DNA of 64,000 nucleotides from an uncultured Paracoccaceae bacterium (GTDB taxonomy: Bacteria; Pseudomonadota; Alphaproteobacteria; Rhodobacterales; Rhodobacteraceae), in assembly GCA_947494675.1 (NCBI GenBank), contig CANLVP010000003.1:421791-485790 (forward strand), given 5' to 3'. Under the pieces are notes generated by a model. It was given only the letters and a program-made list of their open reading frames with translations, was not told where the DNA came from and ran no database searches. Shown here one piece after another: positions 9,217 to 17,349 of the stretch. The position numbers and the translations under genes were made by a program. The first letter of the stretch is position 1. Each line of letters begins with the position of its first letter.

Positions 9217-10566
9217 CTAGACCGCGATGGCGTGTTGGGTGGGGCGAGAGACCAGATAGGCGTCAAAGACTGAGGCGATCACGCGCACAAGAGGGGCGCC
9301 CTCTTCTGTGACGGTCAAGAGACCGTTGTGCAGCGTGATCAGGCCATCGGATTGCAGGTCTGCCAGCTCATCAAGATGCGCGTAATACCATGTGGGCGCG
9401 GCACCGGCCTGCGCGCCGAGGGCGTTCAGGTCCACCCGTCCTGCGCACATCAGCTTTTCAATCACGGCACCGCGCAGGCTGTCGTCGGCGCGAAAGGCGC
9501 AGCCCTTGCCGATGGGGAGTGTCCCGCCCTCAACCGCGCGGGCCCATGCGCCGGTTTCCGACAGGTTCTGCACATAGCCCGAGGGGGTCCGCCCGATGGA
9601 TGTGGCCCCAAGGCCCAGCATCGTGTCGGCCTGATCGGTGGTGTAGCCCTGGAAATTGCGGCGCAGCGTGCCGTTTTGTGCGGCCAATGCCATTGCGTCA
9701 TGCGGGAGGGCAAAGTGGTCTAGCCCAATCGCCACATAGCCTGCTGCGATCAGCGCCTCTGCCGAGGCTTGGGACTGACGCAGGCGTTCTGCTGGGCCGG
9801 GCAAGGCTGCTTCGTCGATGAGGCGCTGCTTTTTGGCCATCCACGGCACATGTGCATAACCAAAGAGCGCGATGCGGTCCGGGCGCATGTCGGCGCAGAG
9901 GTCAATCGTGCGCAACAGCGTCTCAACCGTTTGATGCGGCAGGCCATAGATCAGGTCAAAGTTGATGCCTGCGACACCGGCGGCGCGCAGCCCATCAACG
10001 GAATGGCGGACCATGTCAGGCGGCTGAACCCGGTTGATCGCCTTTTGCACGGTCGGGTCGAATTCCTGCACGCCGAAACTGGCGCGGGTAAAGCCCAATT
10101 GCCCGATCCTGCTGATCATCGCATCGCTCAGCGTGCGGGGGTCGCTTTCGATCGCGAGCTCTGCCTCGGCGGTGATATCGAAATGTTTGTGAACCTCCTC
10201 CATCGCACGGGCCAGATCATCGGGGACAAGCGCCGTGGGTGTCCCGCCACCCCAATGGAGGTGAGAGATTTTCATGCGTTTGGGAAGGTGTTTCGCCAGT
10301 AGCGACACCTCTTTGAGCAGTGTTTTGGCGTAAGAGGCGACAGGCGCGTCGCGCTTGGCAAGCTTCATGTTGCAGCCGCAGTACCAGCACAGCTCGCGGC
10401 AGAACGGCACATGCAGATAGAGCGATATCGGGTCGTCGGGCGGCAGGGCATCGAGCCAGTCCGCATAGTCCAACCCGTTGAAGTTTTGAGAGAAATGCGG
10501 CGCGGTTGGATAGCTGGTATAGCGCGGGACGTTACGGTTCATATAGGATTTGAGGATATCTGTCAT
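9217..10566 (-). CDS. hemN: Oxygen-independent coproporphyrinogen III oxidase
   Basis: 449 residues, the standard HemN length. This radical SAM enzyme converts coproporphyrinogen III to protoporphyrinogen IX in haem and bacteriochlorophyll synthesis without oxygen, in the cytoplasm. The N-terminal motif RYTSYPTAPHF is diagnostic of HemN. The [4Fe-4S] cysteines are C56, C60 and C63 (CRELCWYC), followed by HWGGGTPTAL and the C-terminal HemN domain with GLGATSIGR. ATG at 10566 is chosen to give MTDILKSYMNRNVPRY; an ATG 8 codons upstream also exists. An FNR-like box lies about 86 bases upstream, which fits low-oxygen induction. Confidence 0.95.
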   Translation of the reverse strand: MTDILKSYMNRNVPRYTSYPTAPHFSQNFNGLDYADWLDALPPDDPISLYLHVPFCRELCWYCGCNMKLAKRDAPVASYAKTLLKEVSLLAKHLPKRMKISHLHWGGGTPTALVPDDLARAMEEVHKHFDITAEAELAIESDPRTLSDAMISRIGQLGFTRASFGVQEFDPTVQKAINRVQPPDMVRHSVDGLRAAGVAGINFDLIYGLPHQTVETLLRTIDLCADMRPDRIALFGYAHVPWMAKKQRLIDEAALPGPAERLRQSQASAEALIAAGYVAIGLDHFALPHDAMALAAQNGTLRRNFQGYTTDQADTMLGLGATSIGRTPSGYVQNLSETGAWARAVEGGTLPIGKGCAFRADDSLRGAVIEKLMCAGRVDLNALGAQAGAAPTWYYAHLDELADLQSDGLITLHNGLLTVTEEGAPLVRVIASVFDAYLVSRPTQHAIAV

Positions 10567-10651
10567 GGTGCCCCGCTGCTGGTTTGGCATGGGGGCGTCA
10601 TGTACCGCCCCCCGTTTCGCCGGTTATGGCGCAGGGTGGCGGGGGCGTTCT

Positions 10652-10665
10652 TTGATCCAGATCAG
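10652..10665 (-). promoter_or_regulatory. FNR/FnrL-type box upstream of hemN
   Basis: On the plus strand TTGATccagATCAG; on the hemN strand cTGATctggATCAA. This matches TTGAT-N4-ATCAA at nine of ten fixed positions. It lies 86 bases before the hemN ATG; a class II (-41.5) arrangement would put the start of transcription near 10617. FnrL control of hemN genes is known in Rhodobacter; binding here is inferred. Confidence 0.6.
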
Positions 10666-10678
10666 GTGGACCTCACCG

Positions 10679-11449
10679 TCAGCTCATCCATTGGCCGCCG
10701 TCGACGTTGTAGGTTTGCGACACGATATAATCGGCGTCCGACGAGGCGAGGAAGATCGCCATGCCGGTGAGGTCTTCGGGCACGGCAAAGCGGCCAGCGG
10801 GCACGCCTGCGGCGACTTCGGCCTTTTTCTGGCCAATCTCTTTGCCTTCAAGTTTGGCGAACATCGCATCGACGTGTTCCCAATGCGCGCCGTCCACAAC
10901 GCCCGGCGCGATGGCGTTCACGTTGATGCCGTGTTTGATCAGGTTCAGGCCCGCCGATTGCGTCATCGAGATTACGGCGGCCTTGGTCGAGCAATAGACC
11001 AGCACCACGGCTTCACCCCGGCGACCCGCTTGTGAGGCCATGTTGATGATCTTGCCGCCGTGGCCCTGGGCGATCATCTGTTTTGCTGCCGCCTGCATGG
11101 TGAAAAGCGATCCGGCGACGTTCACGGCATAAAGCCGGTCATAGCTTTCGCGGGTGATATCAACGGTTTCGGCGGCATCAAATAGCGCGGCGTTGTTGAT
11201 CAGGATATCAAGCTTGCCCGCGTGATCCACGACCGTAGCGACAGCCGCATCGATGCTGGATTGGTCGCTGACGTCCATTTGGACGGGGTAGGCAGAGGCG
11301 CCAAGCTGAGTGGCAGCCTTTGTCGCGGCATCAAGATTGATATCGGCAATCGCGACAGTGGCGCCTTCGGCGATATAGGCCTTGGCAAAGCCATAGCCGA
11401 TCCCGCGTGCGGCCCCCGTGATCAGGGCAGATTTTCCGTTCAATCGCAT
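10679..11449 (-). CDS. SDR family polyol dehydrogenase, sorbitol/galactitol dehydrogenase-like
   Basis: 256 residues, the length of Rhodobacter sorbitol dehydrogenase SmoS, which it resembles from the first residues (MRLNGKSALITGAARGIGYG). Rossmann motif TGAARGIG, NNAA, and catalytic YCSTK are present, with the SmoS-like segment GVVDGAHWEHVDAMFAKLEG. Expected to oxidise a hexitol to a ketose with NAD+. ATG at 11449 matches the family N-terminus; an ATG four codons upstream is possible. It stands alone, divergent from the sulfatase gene, with no polyol transporter beside it, so the physiological substrate is uncertain. Confidence 0.8.
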   Translation of the reverse strand: MRLNGKSALITGAARGIGYGFAKAYIAEGATVAIADINLDAATKAATQLGASAYPVQMDVSDQSSIDAAVATVVDHAGKLDILINNAALFDAAETVDITRESYDRLYAVNVAGSLFTMQAAAKQMIAQGHGGKIINMASQAGRRGEAVVLVYCSTKAAVISMTQSAGLNLIKHGINVNAIAPGVVDGAHWEHVDAMFAKLEGKEIGQKKAEVAAGVPAGRFAVPEDLTGMAIFLASSDADYIVSQTYNVDGGQWMS

Positions 11450-11659
11450 GATGTCGTCCATTTCTTTGAGGTCATCGCACCGGGCGGTCGATAATGCCAA
11501 TCATTACGGCACCGCGCCAAAGGTCAAGCGGTGCTGGGGGTTTGCTGACCGATACGGGTATCCGCAATGTCCATCGGCGAAAACGCGGTCAGCGCGCGCG
11601 CTGTGGGTTGCTAGACTTTGAAAGGTCAGACCCCTGCCGCCCAATCCAAAGGACCCCTG

Positions 11660-13183
11660 ATGAGAACTGTCTTTGCGCTTTTTGACTCGCTCAACCGGCG
11701 ATCATTGGAACCTTACGGGTCGCAGACGATCAAGACGCCAAACTTTCAGCGGCTGGCGGATCGCAGCGTGACCTTTGACAACCATTATGTCGGCAGCCTG
11801 CCCTGCATGCCTGCGCGGCGCGATATGCAGACCGGGCGGCTGACGTTTCTGCACAGGTCATGGGGGCCGCTTGAGCCGTTTGATAATTCGTTCCCCGAAT
11901 TGCTCGACCAAGCGGGGACGCACAGCCATCTGATTTCGGATCACTATCATTATTGGGAGGACGGCGGGGCCACCTATCACAACCGCTATACCACCTATGA
12001 TTTTGTGCGCGGGCAAGAGGGCGACACGTGGAAAGCGATGGTGGAGCCGCCTTGGGACAGGCTGCGCAAGATGTATCACCCGTCGCGCTTTCAGGCGGAC
12101 ACCCGCAGCGTTGAGGGGCAGCACATTATCAATCGGGAGCATATGAAGGACGCGCAGGATTTCCCGTCTGTGCAGTGTTTTGATGCGGGGTTTGCGTTTC
12201 TTGACGCCAACAGGCAGGCGGACAATTGGTTTTTACAGATTGAGACCTTTGACCCGCATGAGCCGTTCCATGCGCCCGAGGGGTATCGCGACGACTACCC
12301 GACAGACTACGCAGGCCCCATTCTGGATTGGCCCCGTTATGCGCGGGTGACAGAAGCACCGGAGGAATGCGCCGAGTTGCGCGCGAACTACGCGGCGATT
12401 GTTGCGCTTTGTGATGCGCAGCTTGGTCGGTTGTTAGACTATTTTGATGCGCATGATCTGTGGGCGGATACGGCGCTCGTGGTCACGACGGACCACGGTT
12501 TTTTGCTGGGAGAGCATGACTGGTGGGCCAAGCTGCGGATGCCGGTCTATAACGAGGTCGCGCATATTCCGTTATTTGTGCATCACCCTGCGCATGCGTC
12601 CAAAGCAGGCGAGCGGCGGAGTGCCCTGACCCAGACGATTGATCTGATGCCAACGATGCTGGACCTGCACGGGCTGACGCCGCCGGATGAGGTTGAGGGG
12701 GTCTCGCTGTTGCGGCTGTTGGACGATGACGCCCCGATCCGCGATCACGCGCTTTATGGGGTGTGGGGGAGTGCGACGAACATCACCGATGGGCGCTATA
12801 CCTACTTTCGGTTTCCCGACGATATGGCCGGGCAGGATATCTATCAATACACGCTGATGCCGATGCATATGGCGTCGTTCTTTACCCATGAAGAGCTGCG
12901 TGGCGCGCAGATCAATGCGCCGTTGAGCTTTACCAAGGATATGCCGGTGCTGAAGATTGGCGGCACTGCGAAGCTACCGATGTATGGCGCATTGGGTCTG
13001 GATTTCTTTGAGGATACGACGACGGCTTTGTTTGATTTGGCGCAGGACCCCAATCAGTTGAGCCCGGTAACGGACCCAGTCGCCGAGGCGCGGCTTGCGG
13101 CACTGATGCGCGATGCGATGGCGCAGAATGATGCGCCGCCAGAGGCCTATGCGCGACTTGGCTGGGGCCGTGATCTGAGCTGA
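11660..13183 (+). CDS. Cytoplasmic type I sulfatase
   Basis: 507 residues. Alkaline-phosphatase-superfamily sulfatase: early metal ligand region FALFDSLNRRSL (D9), formylglycine motif C49-MPAR within SLPCMPARRDMQTGR, and the C-terminal metal motif VVTTDHGFLLGEHDWW. It hydrolyses sulfate (or possibly phosphonate) monoesters once C49 is converted to formylglycine. There is no signal peptide: the protein starts directly in the catalytic fold, so it likely desulfates an imported compound inside the cell. Start ATG at 11660 is preceded by AAAGGA. Its 3' end overlaps the convergent tctA gene by 37 bases. No maturase gene is nearby. Confidence 0.9.
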   Translation: MRTVFALFDSLNRRSLEPYGSQTIKTPNFQRLADRSVTFDNHYVGSLPCMPARRDMQTGRLTFLHRSWGPLEPFDNSFPELLDQAGTHSHLISDHYHYWEDGGATYHNRYTTYDFVRGQEGDTWKAMVEPPWDRLRKMYHPSRFQADTRSVEGQHIINREHMKDAQDFPSVQCFDAGFAFLDANRQADNWFLQIETFDPHEPFHAPEGYRDDYPTDYAGPILDWPRYARVTEAPEECAELRANYAAIVALCDAQLGRLLDYFDAHDLWADTALVVTTDHGFLLGEHDWWAKLRMPVYNEVAHIPLFVHHPAHASKAGERRSALTQTIDLMPTMLDLHGLTPPDEVEGVSLLRLLDDDAPIRDHALYGVWGSATNITDGRYTYFRFPDDMAGQDIYQYTLMPMHMASFFTHEELRGAQINAPLSFTKDMPVLKIGGTAKLPMYGALGLDFFEDTTTALFDLAQDPNQLSPVTDPVAEARLAALMRDAMAQNDAPPEAYARLGWGRDLS

Positions 13184-14646
13184 TAGAAGGCAAAGAGGAT
13201 GCCGAGGGCCACCAGCGCCAACACGCTGAGTGCGATGGGGCGGGTGCCGAGGTAGTCGATCAGGTTGCCTTGGGACACCAGGACCGTGCGGCGGAAGTTG
13301 GATTCGAAAATCGGGCCAAGCACGAAGCCCACGACAAGGGGAGCGAGCGGGTAGTCGCCTTTGCGCAGCACGTAGCCCACCAGCCCAAAGAAGAGCAGCA
13401 TGTAGATATCAAGGATCTCGCGCGAGACGGTGTAGGTGCCAACTATGCTGACCATCAGCACGCCCGCCATCACCCCCCAAAGCGGCAGGCGCAGCATCCC
13501 GATGATGCCGCGCATGAAGACCAGCCCAAGCGGCAAGAGCAGCACCGCGCCAAGGATGAAGACGGCGAAGATGCCTTGGACCACGTGTAGGTTTTCAAGA
13601 AACATCTGCGGTCCCGGTTGCACGCCCTGCAGGACGAGACCGCCCATCAGCACGGCGACAATCGGGTCACCGGGGATCGAGAGCGCCAGCATCGGGATCA
13701 GCGCCCCACCCGTCACTGCAGAATTGGCGGTTTCGGCGGCGATAACACCGTCGGGGTTTCCTTTGCCGAATTCGGGGTCGCTGTCCTTTTTGAACAAAAG
13801 TGCGAGCCGGTAGCTGAGAAAGGATGCCGTGACACCGCCGACGCCGGGCAGCACGCCGACCATGACGCCGGTGACGCTGGACCGGATGTAGTTGATCCCG
13901 CGCGTCAGCACGGTGCCAAAAGCGCGGGCAGAGGCGCCGAGGCCCATGGAGACGTTGCTGGCCCGCACGGGGTTTTCGATTTGGCGCATGACTTCGGAAA
14001 TGCTGAAAAGCCCCACCAGTAGTGGGATCAGGGTCACGCCGCCGTCCAGATAGACAGACCCGAAGGTGAACCGCTGCACGCCCGTTACGGGATCAAGGCC
14101 GATGGTCGCGATAAAGAGGCCCAGAAAGCCCATCAGCCATCCCTTGAATGGTGATCCGCCCGACAAGGCCCCCATGGTTGTCAGCCCTAGGAGTGCAAAG
14201 CATGCGGTTTCAGCCGGACCAAAACGCAGCGCGATGGCGGCAAGTTCAGGGGCAATCAGGATCAAGAGTATCCCGCTGACAACCCCGCCGAACGCGGACC
14301 CGATTGTCGAAAGTGTGACCGCCTCTGACGCGCGGCCCGCAAGCGCCATGGGGTAGCCGTCGAGCATTGTTGCGGCGGCCATGGGGGTGCCGGGAATGCC
14401 GATGACGGTGGCTGACAGCGCGCCGCCGTAGGATGCCCCTTGGTAGATGCCGATCAGCAGCGCCATGGCGGTGATTGGGTCCATGTAGAAAGTGAATGGG
14501 ATCGCCATGACGACGCCCAGTAAGGGGCCGACACCGGGCAGAGCGCCGACGACAATACCCACGGACAATCCGATCACCAGCGCCAGAATTTGTTGGTAGC
14601 CGGTAGCACTTGCGAAGCCGGCGAATGCGTCCCACAGAAACTCCAT
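13147..14646 (-). CDS. tctA: Tripartite tricarboxylate transporter large membrane subunit
   Basis: 499 residues with about 11-12 hydrophobic segments. The TctA signatures are clear: GALPGVGPLLGVVMAIPFT near residue 40, GASYGGALSATVIGIPGTP near residue 70, and LPGVGGVTASFLSYRLALL in the middle. It is the main translocation subunit of a secondary, binding-protein-dependent transporter. Start is adjacent to the tctB stop (TGAATG). Last gene of the SMP-30/tctC/tctB/tctA unit. Members of this family move carboxylates such as citrate, but also other organic acids; the substrate here is unknown. Confidence 0.95.
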   Translation of the reverse strand: MEFLWDAFAGFASATGYQQILALVIGLSVGIVVGALPGVGPLLGVVMAIPFTFYMDPITAMALLIGIYQGASYGGALSATVIGIPGTPMAAATMLDGYPMALAGRASEAVTLSTIGSAFGGVVSGILLILIAPELAAIALRFGPAETACFALLGLTTMGALSGGSPFKGWLMGFLGLFIATIGLDPVTGVQRFTFGSVYLDGGVTLIPLLVGLFSISEVMRQIENPVRASNVSMGLGASARAFGTVLTRGINYIRSSVTGVMVGVLPGVGGVTASFLSYRLALLFKKDSDPEFGKGNPDGVIAAETANSAVTGGALIPMLALSIPGDPIVAVLMGGLVLQGVQPGPQMFLENLHVVQGIFAVFILGAVLLLPLGLVFMRGIIGMLRLPLWGVMAGVLMVSIVGTYTVSREILDIYMLLFFGLVGYVLRKGDYPLAPLVVGFVLGPIFESNFRRTVLVSQGNLIDYLGTRPIALSVLALVALGILFAFYQLRSRPQPSRA

Positions 14647-15144
14647 TCAAATGATCCCGTCGATGCCAAGCAGGCCTTCGGGCAGCACGGTGTCCAGCGC
14701 GTAGCGGAAGATGAACAGGCAGGCGAAGGCCAGCAGAACTGAGACCAAGGTGACGGCCAGCCAGTTCTTTCCGCCATTGAGACGCGCGGCAAAAATCATC
14801 AGCGGGATCATTGTGAGGATGTAGCCAAGGGGTTCAAATGCCACAGCAAAGACCACCAGAACCGCAAACAAGAGCAGAGCAAGCTGTGTGTTGACGGGCG
14901 GTGTGTCGTCTGCGTCGGGCTGCATCTTTGTCGCGCGCCGGTGCGCGATCCCGCTTTGCACGACGGTGATCAAGCTGAGCAGGAGCATGACGCTTAGGAT
15001 TATCGCCGGATAGGCACGCGGGCCGGAGAATGTCTCGAGGTCAGAGCTGAATGCCAGATCGATCTGGCTCGCCAGAAAGAGTCCCACGAGGATCAGGCCG
15101 GACAAGACCAACGCGATTGCAAGCGACGTTTTTGTATTGGACAT
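14647..15144 (-). CDS. tctB: Tripartite tricarboxylate transporter small membrane subunit
   Basis: 165 residues, four predicted membrane segments: one near the N-terminus (IALVLSGLILVGLFLA), one after the conserved FSGPRAYPAIILSVML, and two in the C-terminal half (LALLLFAVLVVFAVAFEPLG, then LILTM-type helices). This is the usual TctB plan. ATG at 15144 (MSNTKTSLAI) is chosen over an upstream in-frame start that would add 14 hydrophilic residues. It lies between tctC and tctA in the same orientation; a strong hairpin separates it from tctC. Confidence 0.9.
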   Translation of the reverse strand: MSNTKTSLAIALVLSGLILVGLFLASQIDLAFSSDLETFSGPRAYPAIILSVMLLLSLITVVQSGIAHRRATKMQPDADDTPPVNTQLALLLFAVLVVFAVAFEPLGYILTMIPLMIFAARLNGGKNWLAVTLVSVLLAFACLFIFRYALDTVLPEGLLGIDGII

Positions 15145-15167
15145 CGGGTGAGGTTCACTTGTGTCAG

Positions 15168-15195
15168 ACCAAAGCCGCGTTGCCACGGCTTTGGT
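15168..15195 (-). terminator. Intercistronic hairpin between tctC and tctB
   Basis: Perfect 10-bp inverted repeat ACCAAAGCCG / CGGCTTTGGT with an 8-base loop, 21 bases after the tctC stop. No U-tract follows on the minus strand, so it is more likely a 3' stabiliser or partial terminator of the binding-protein message than a full terminator. On the plus strand it is followed by TTTT. Confidence 0.6.
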
Positions 15196-15216
15196 TTTGG
15201 GGTCGAGAATGGCCGT

Positions 15217-16194
15217 CTATTGCGACATCAGAATCGCGTCGACGGCAGGTGCCAAGAGGCTGGAGGATGAACCCCAAAGGTCTTGGAAATCGTCAGGTCC
15301 AAGGTAGTTGATGATGGCCGCCTGACCGCCAAGGCTTTCTTTGAGGGCGTCACCTTGCAGCACCTCGCCAAAGGTCTCTTGCAGCACAGCCACAACGTCA
15401 TCGGGCGTGCCTGCGGGCACGGCCAGACCGCCCCAGCCGAGCACCGCGCTGCCCCAGCCGATAGGGTAGCCGCTGTCTTTGGCCGTTTGTAGATCGGGTG
15501 CAAGCGGGTGCGGATCATCGGTGATCAGGCCAAGGTGCTTGATCTGGCCTTTGAAGACGTTGGTCAGCGGCACGATCCCGACCGAGACGTCAAGGCTGCC
15601 GTTCAAGAGGCCGGTGATGTTTTCACCGCCACAACCACCGCCAAATGGGATCGGGTTATAGTCGAGTGCTGCCGATTGCATGAATTGTTCGCCGATCAAA
15701 CGCGGCACGGATTGGGGCGCGCAGACACCGTAGTTGAGCGGCGCGTCCTGTGTCCGGGCCCATTCGACAAATTCGCTGATCGTGTTGGCCGGATGATCGA
15801 TGGCCACCGTAATCGTAAAGGGGATGCCGTAGACATTGCCAATCGGCACAAAGCTGTCGTTGTCAAAGGGCAGATCGGGGTTAAAAAGCTTGGCCCCCAC
15901 CTGTGCGGCGACCCAGTTGCTGACAATGGTGTAACCGTCAGCATCCGCGGTGGCCCCGGCGGTCAGGGCCTTGGTCCCCCCTGCCCCGGTGATTGAATTT
16001 ACGACGATGGGTTGGCCCAGTTTTTCAGTCGCCATTTCACCGATTGTCCGCATGATCGCGGTCGTCGGATCGCCCGCAGGCCAAGGATAGATGATGGTGA
16101 TCGGCTTTTCGGGGTATTCCGCAAAGGCCGGTGTCAGCCCCAAGATCGACAAGGCTGCCGCACCCAAAAGGGTCGGGATGAGTTTATGGTTCAT
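15217..16194 (-). CDS. tctC: Tripartite tricarboxylate transporter periplasmic binding protein
   Basis: 325 residues. Signal peptide MNHKLIPTLLGAAALSILGL to about residue 25 (AFA-E), then the Bug/TctC fold beginning YPEKPITIIYPWPAGDPT and containing GAGGTKALTAGA. Bug-family proteins carry carboxylated ligands to TctAB, often through water-mediated contacts. Extra cysteines occur in GVCAPQSVPR and FGGGCGGENI, which is unusual in the family and may form a disulfide. Ribosome-binding site AGGAGG lies 5 bases before the ATG. The gene follows the SMP-30 lactonase by 51 bases. Confidence 0.92.
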   Translation of the reverse strand: MNHKLIPTLLGAAALSILGLTPAFAEYPEKPITIIYPWPAGDPTTAIMRTIGEMATEKLGQPIVVNSITGAGGTKALTAGATADADGYTIVSNWVAAQVGAKLFNPDLPFDNDSFVPIGNVYGIPFTITVAIDHPANTISEFVEWARTQDAPLNYGVCAPQSVPRLIGEQFMQSAALDYNPIPFGGGCGGENITGLLNGSLDVSVGIVPLTNVFKGQIKHLGLITDDPHPLAPDLQTAKDSGYPIGWGSAVLGWGGLAVPAGTPDDVVAVLQETFGEVLQGDALKESLGGQAAIINYLGPDDFQDLWGSSSSLLAPAVDAILMSQ

Positions 16195-16245
16195 TGGTTC
16201 CTCCTGAAGTTCATTCGTTCTTGTTTTTGTAGGATCGGACGCCGC

Positions 16246-17142
16246 CTATGCCCCCCGCACGGCGACAGAGATGGCGTAAAGCGATTGCGTTGCGGTGATG
16301 AACATCCGGTCACGTCGCGGCCCGCCGAAGCACAGGTTTGCGACGACTTCGGGCACCAGAATTTCGCCCAGCAGTTTGCCGGATGTGTTGTAGCAGCTCA
16401 CCCCGCGGCCGGTGCTGGTCCAGAGGTTGTCGAATTCATCGATCCGAAAGCCATCAGACAAGCCATGTTCAATGTCGGCAAAGACCTCGCCCCCGCTGAG
16501 GGTGTTGTTTGCGACGTCAAAGACGCGGATGTGATGGGGACCGTCGGGGTCATGGCTTTGGCCCGTGTCCGACACGTAAAGCCGGGTTTCATCGCGCGAA
16601 AAGGCAAGACCGTTGGGTTTGTCAAAGTCGGTGGCCACAGGGACAGGCGCGGCACCATCCCTGTCGACCCGGTAGACATAGCAACCCGCTTGTTCCTGCG
16701 GTGCTGTCTTGCCCTCAACATCGCTGAGAATGCCGTAGGGCGGGTCGGTAAACCAGATGGAGCCGTCGGACTTTTCCACCACGTCATTGGGTGAATTGAG
16801 GCGTTTGCCGTCATGGCTGTCGGCGATCACTGTCAACGTGCCGTCGTGTTCACGGCGGGTCACACGCCGGGTCAGATGCTCGCACGTGATCAGCCGTCCC
16901 TGACGGTCGATGGTGTGCCCGTTGGAGAAATTCGGTGCGTCGTCAAAGACCCGAACGCCCATGCCTTCGGCCCATTGGTAGGCTTTATTGTTGGGGATGT
17001 CGGACCAGAGCAGATAGTCGCCTTGCGCGAAATAGACCGGGCCTTCTGTCCAAGTCATGCCACCCGCCAGCTTTTCCAACCGGGCGTCTGGCAGGGTCAG
17101 TTGCTGAAAGATCGGATCATGGGCAATATAGAGGTCAGACAT
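16246..17142 (-). CDS. SMP-30/gluconolactonase/LRE family protein
   Basis: 298 residues. Six-bladed beta-propeller of the SMP-30 family: metal ligand Glu in WTEGPVYFAQGDYLLWSDIP, the Asn of NSPNDVVEKSDGSIWFTDPP, and Asp of YVSDTGQSHD. The family hydrolyses sugar lactones (gluconolactone, xylonolactone and others) using a divalent metal. ATG at 17142 gives MSDLYIAHDP; a long upstream extension in frame is basic and not conserved-looking. It leads the tctCBA genes, which suggests a sugar acid or lactone as substrate of that transporter. Exact lactone unknown. Confidence 0.85.
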   Translation of the reverse strand: MSDLYIAHDPIFQQLTLPDARLEKLAGGMTWTEGPVYFAQGDYLLWSDIPNNKAYQWAEGMGVRVFDDAPNFSNGHTIDRQGRLITCEHLTRRVTRREHDGTLTVIADSHDGKRLNSPNDVVEKSDGSIWFTDPPYGILSDVEGKTAPQEQAGCYVYRVDRDGAAPVPVATDFDKPNGLAFSRDETRLYVSDTGQSHDPDGPHHIRVFDVANNTLSGGEVFADIEHGLSDGFRIDEFDNLWTSTGRGVSCYNTSGKLLGEILVPEVVANLCFGGPRRDRMFITATQSLYAISVAVRGA

Positions 17143-17349
17143 ACCACATCTCGGGTTTTGGGCTCTGGGAAGGTTAGGCCCGGTGCTGGGGCCACAAACA
17201 GAGGTGTTGATGGGCTTTGCGTTCGGCTGATCGCGGGTTTTCTTGCGGGGTTCCGCAATAGGAACTGCTTGGACGTGAAGCCGTGACCACCACATCGAAC
17301 TTGGCGGAAATCCCAAAGTCGCTTAGGTTTGCGGGCAAAAGGTCCGTAT

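Noticed and set aside
11551-11562. GATAC-GG-GTATC as operator between the SDR and sulfatase genes
   Set aside because: Only 5-bp arms, no second copy and no regulator gene nearby; chance is a fair explanation.
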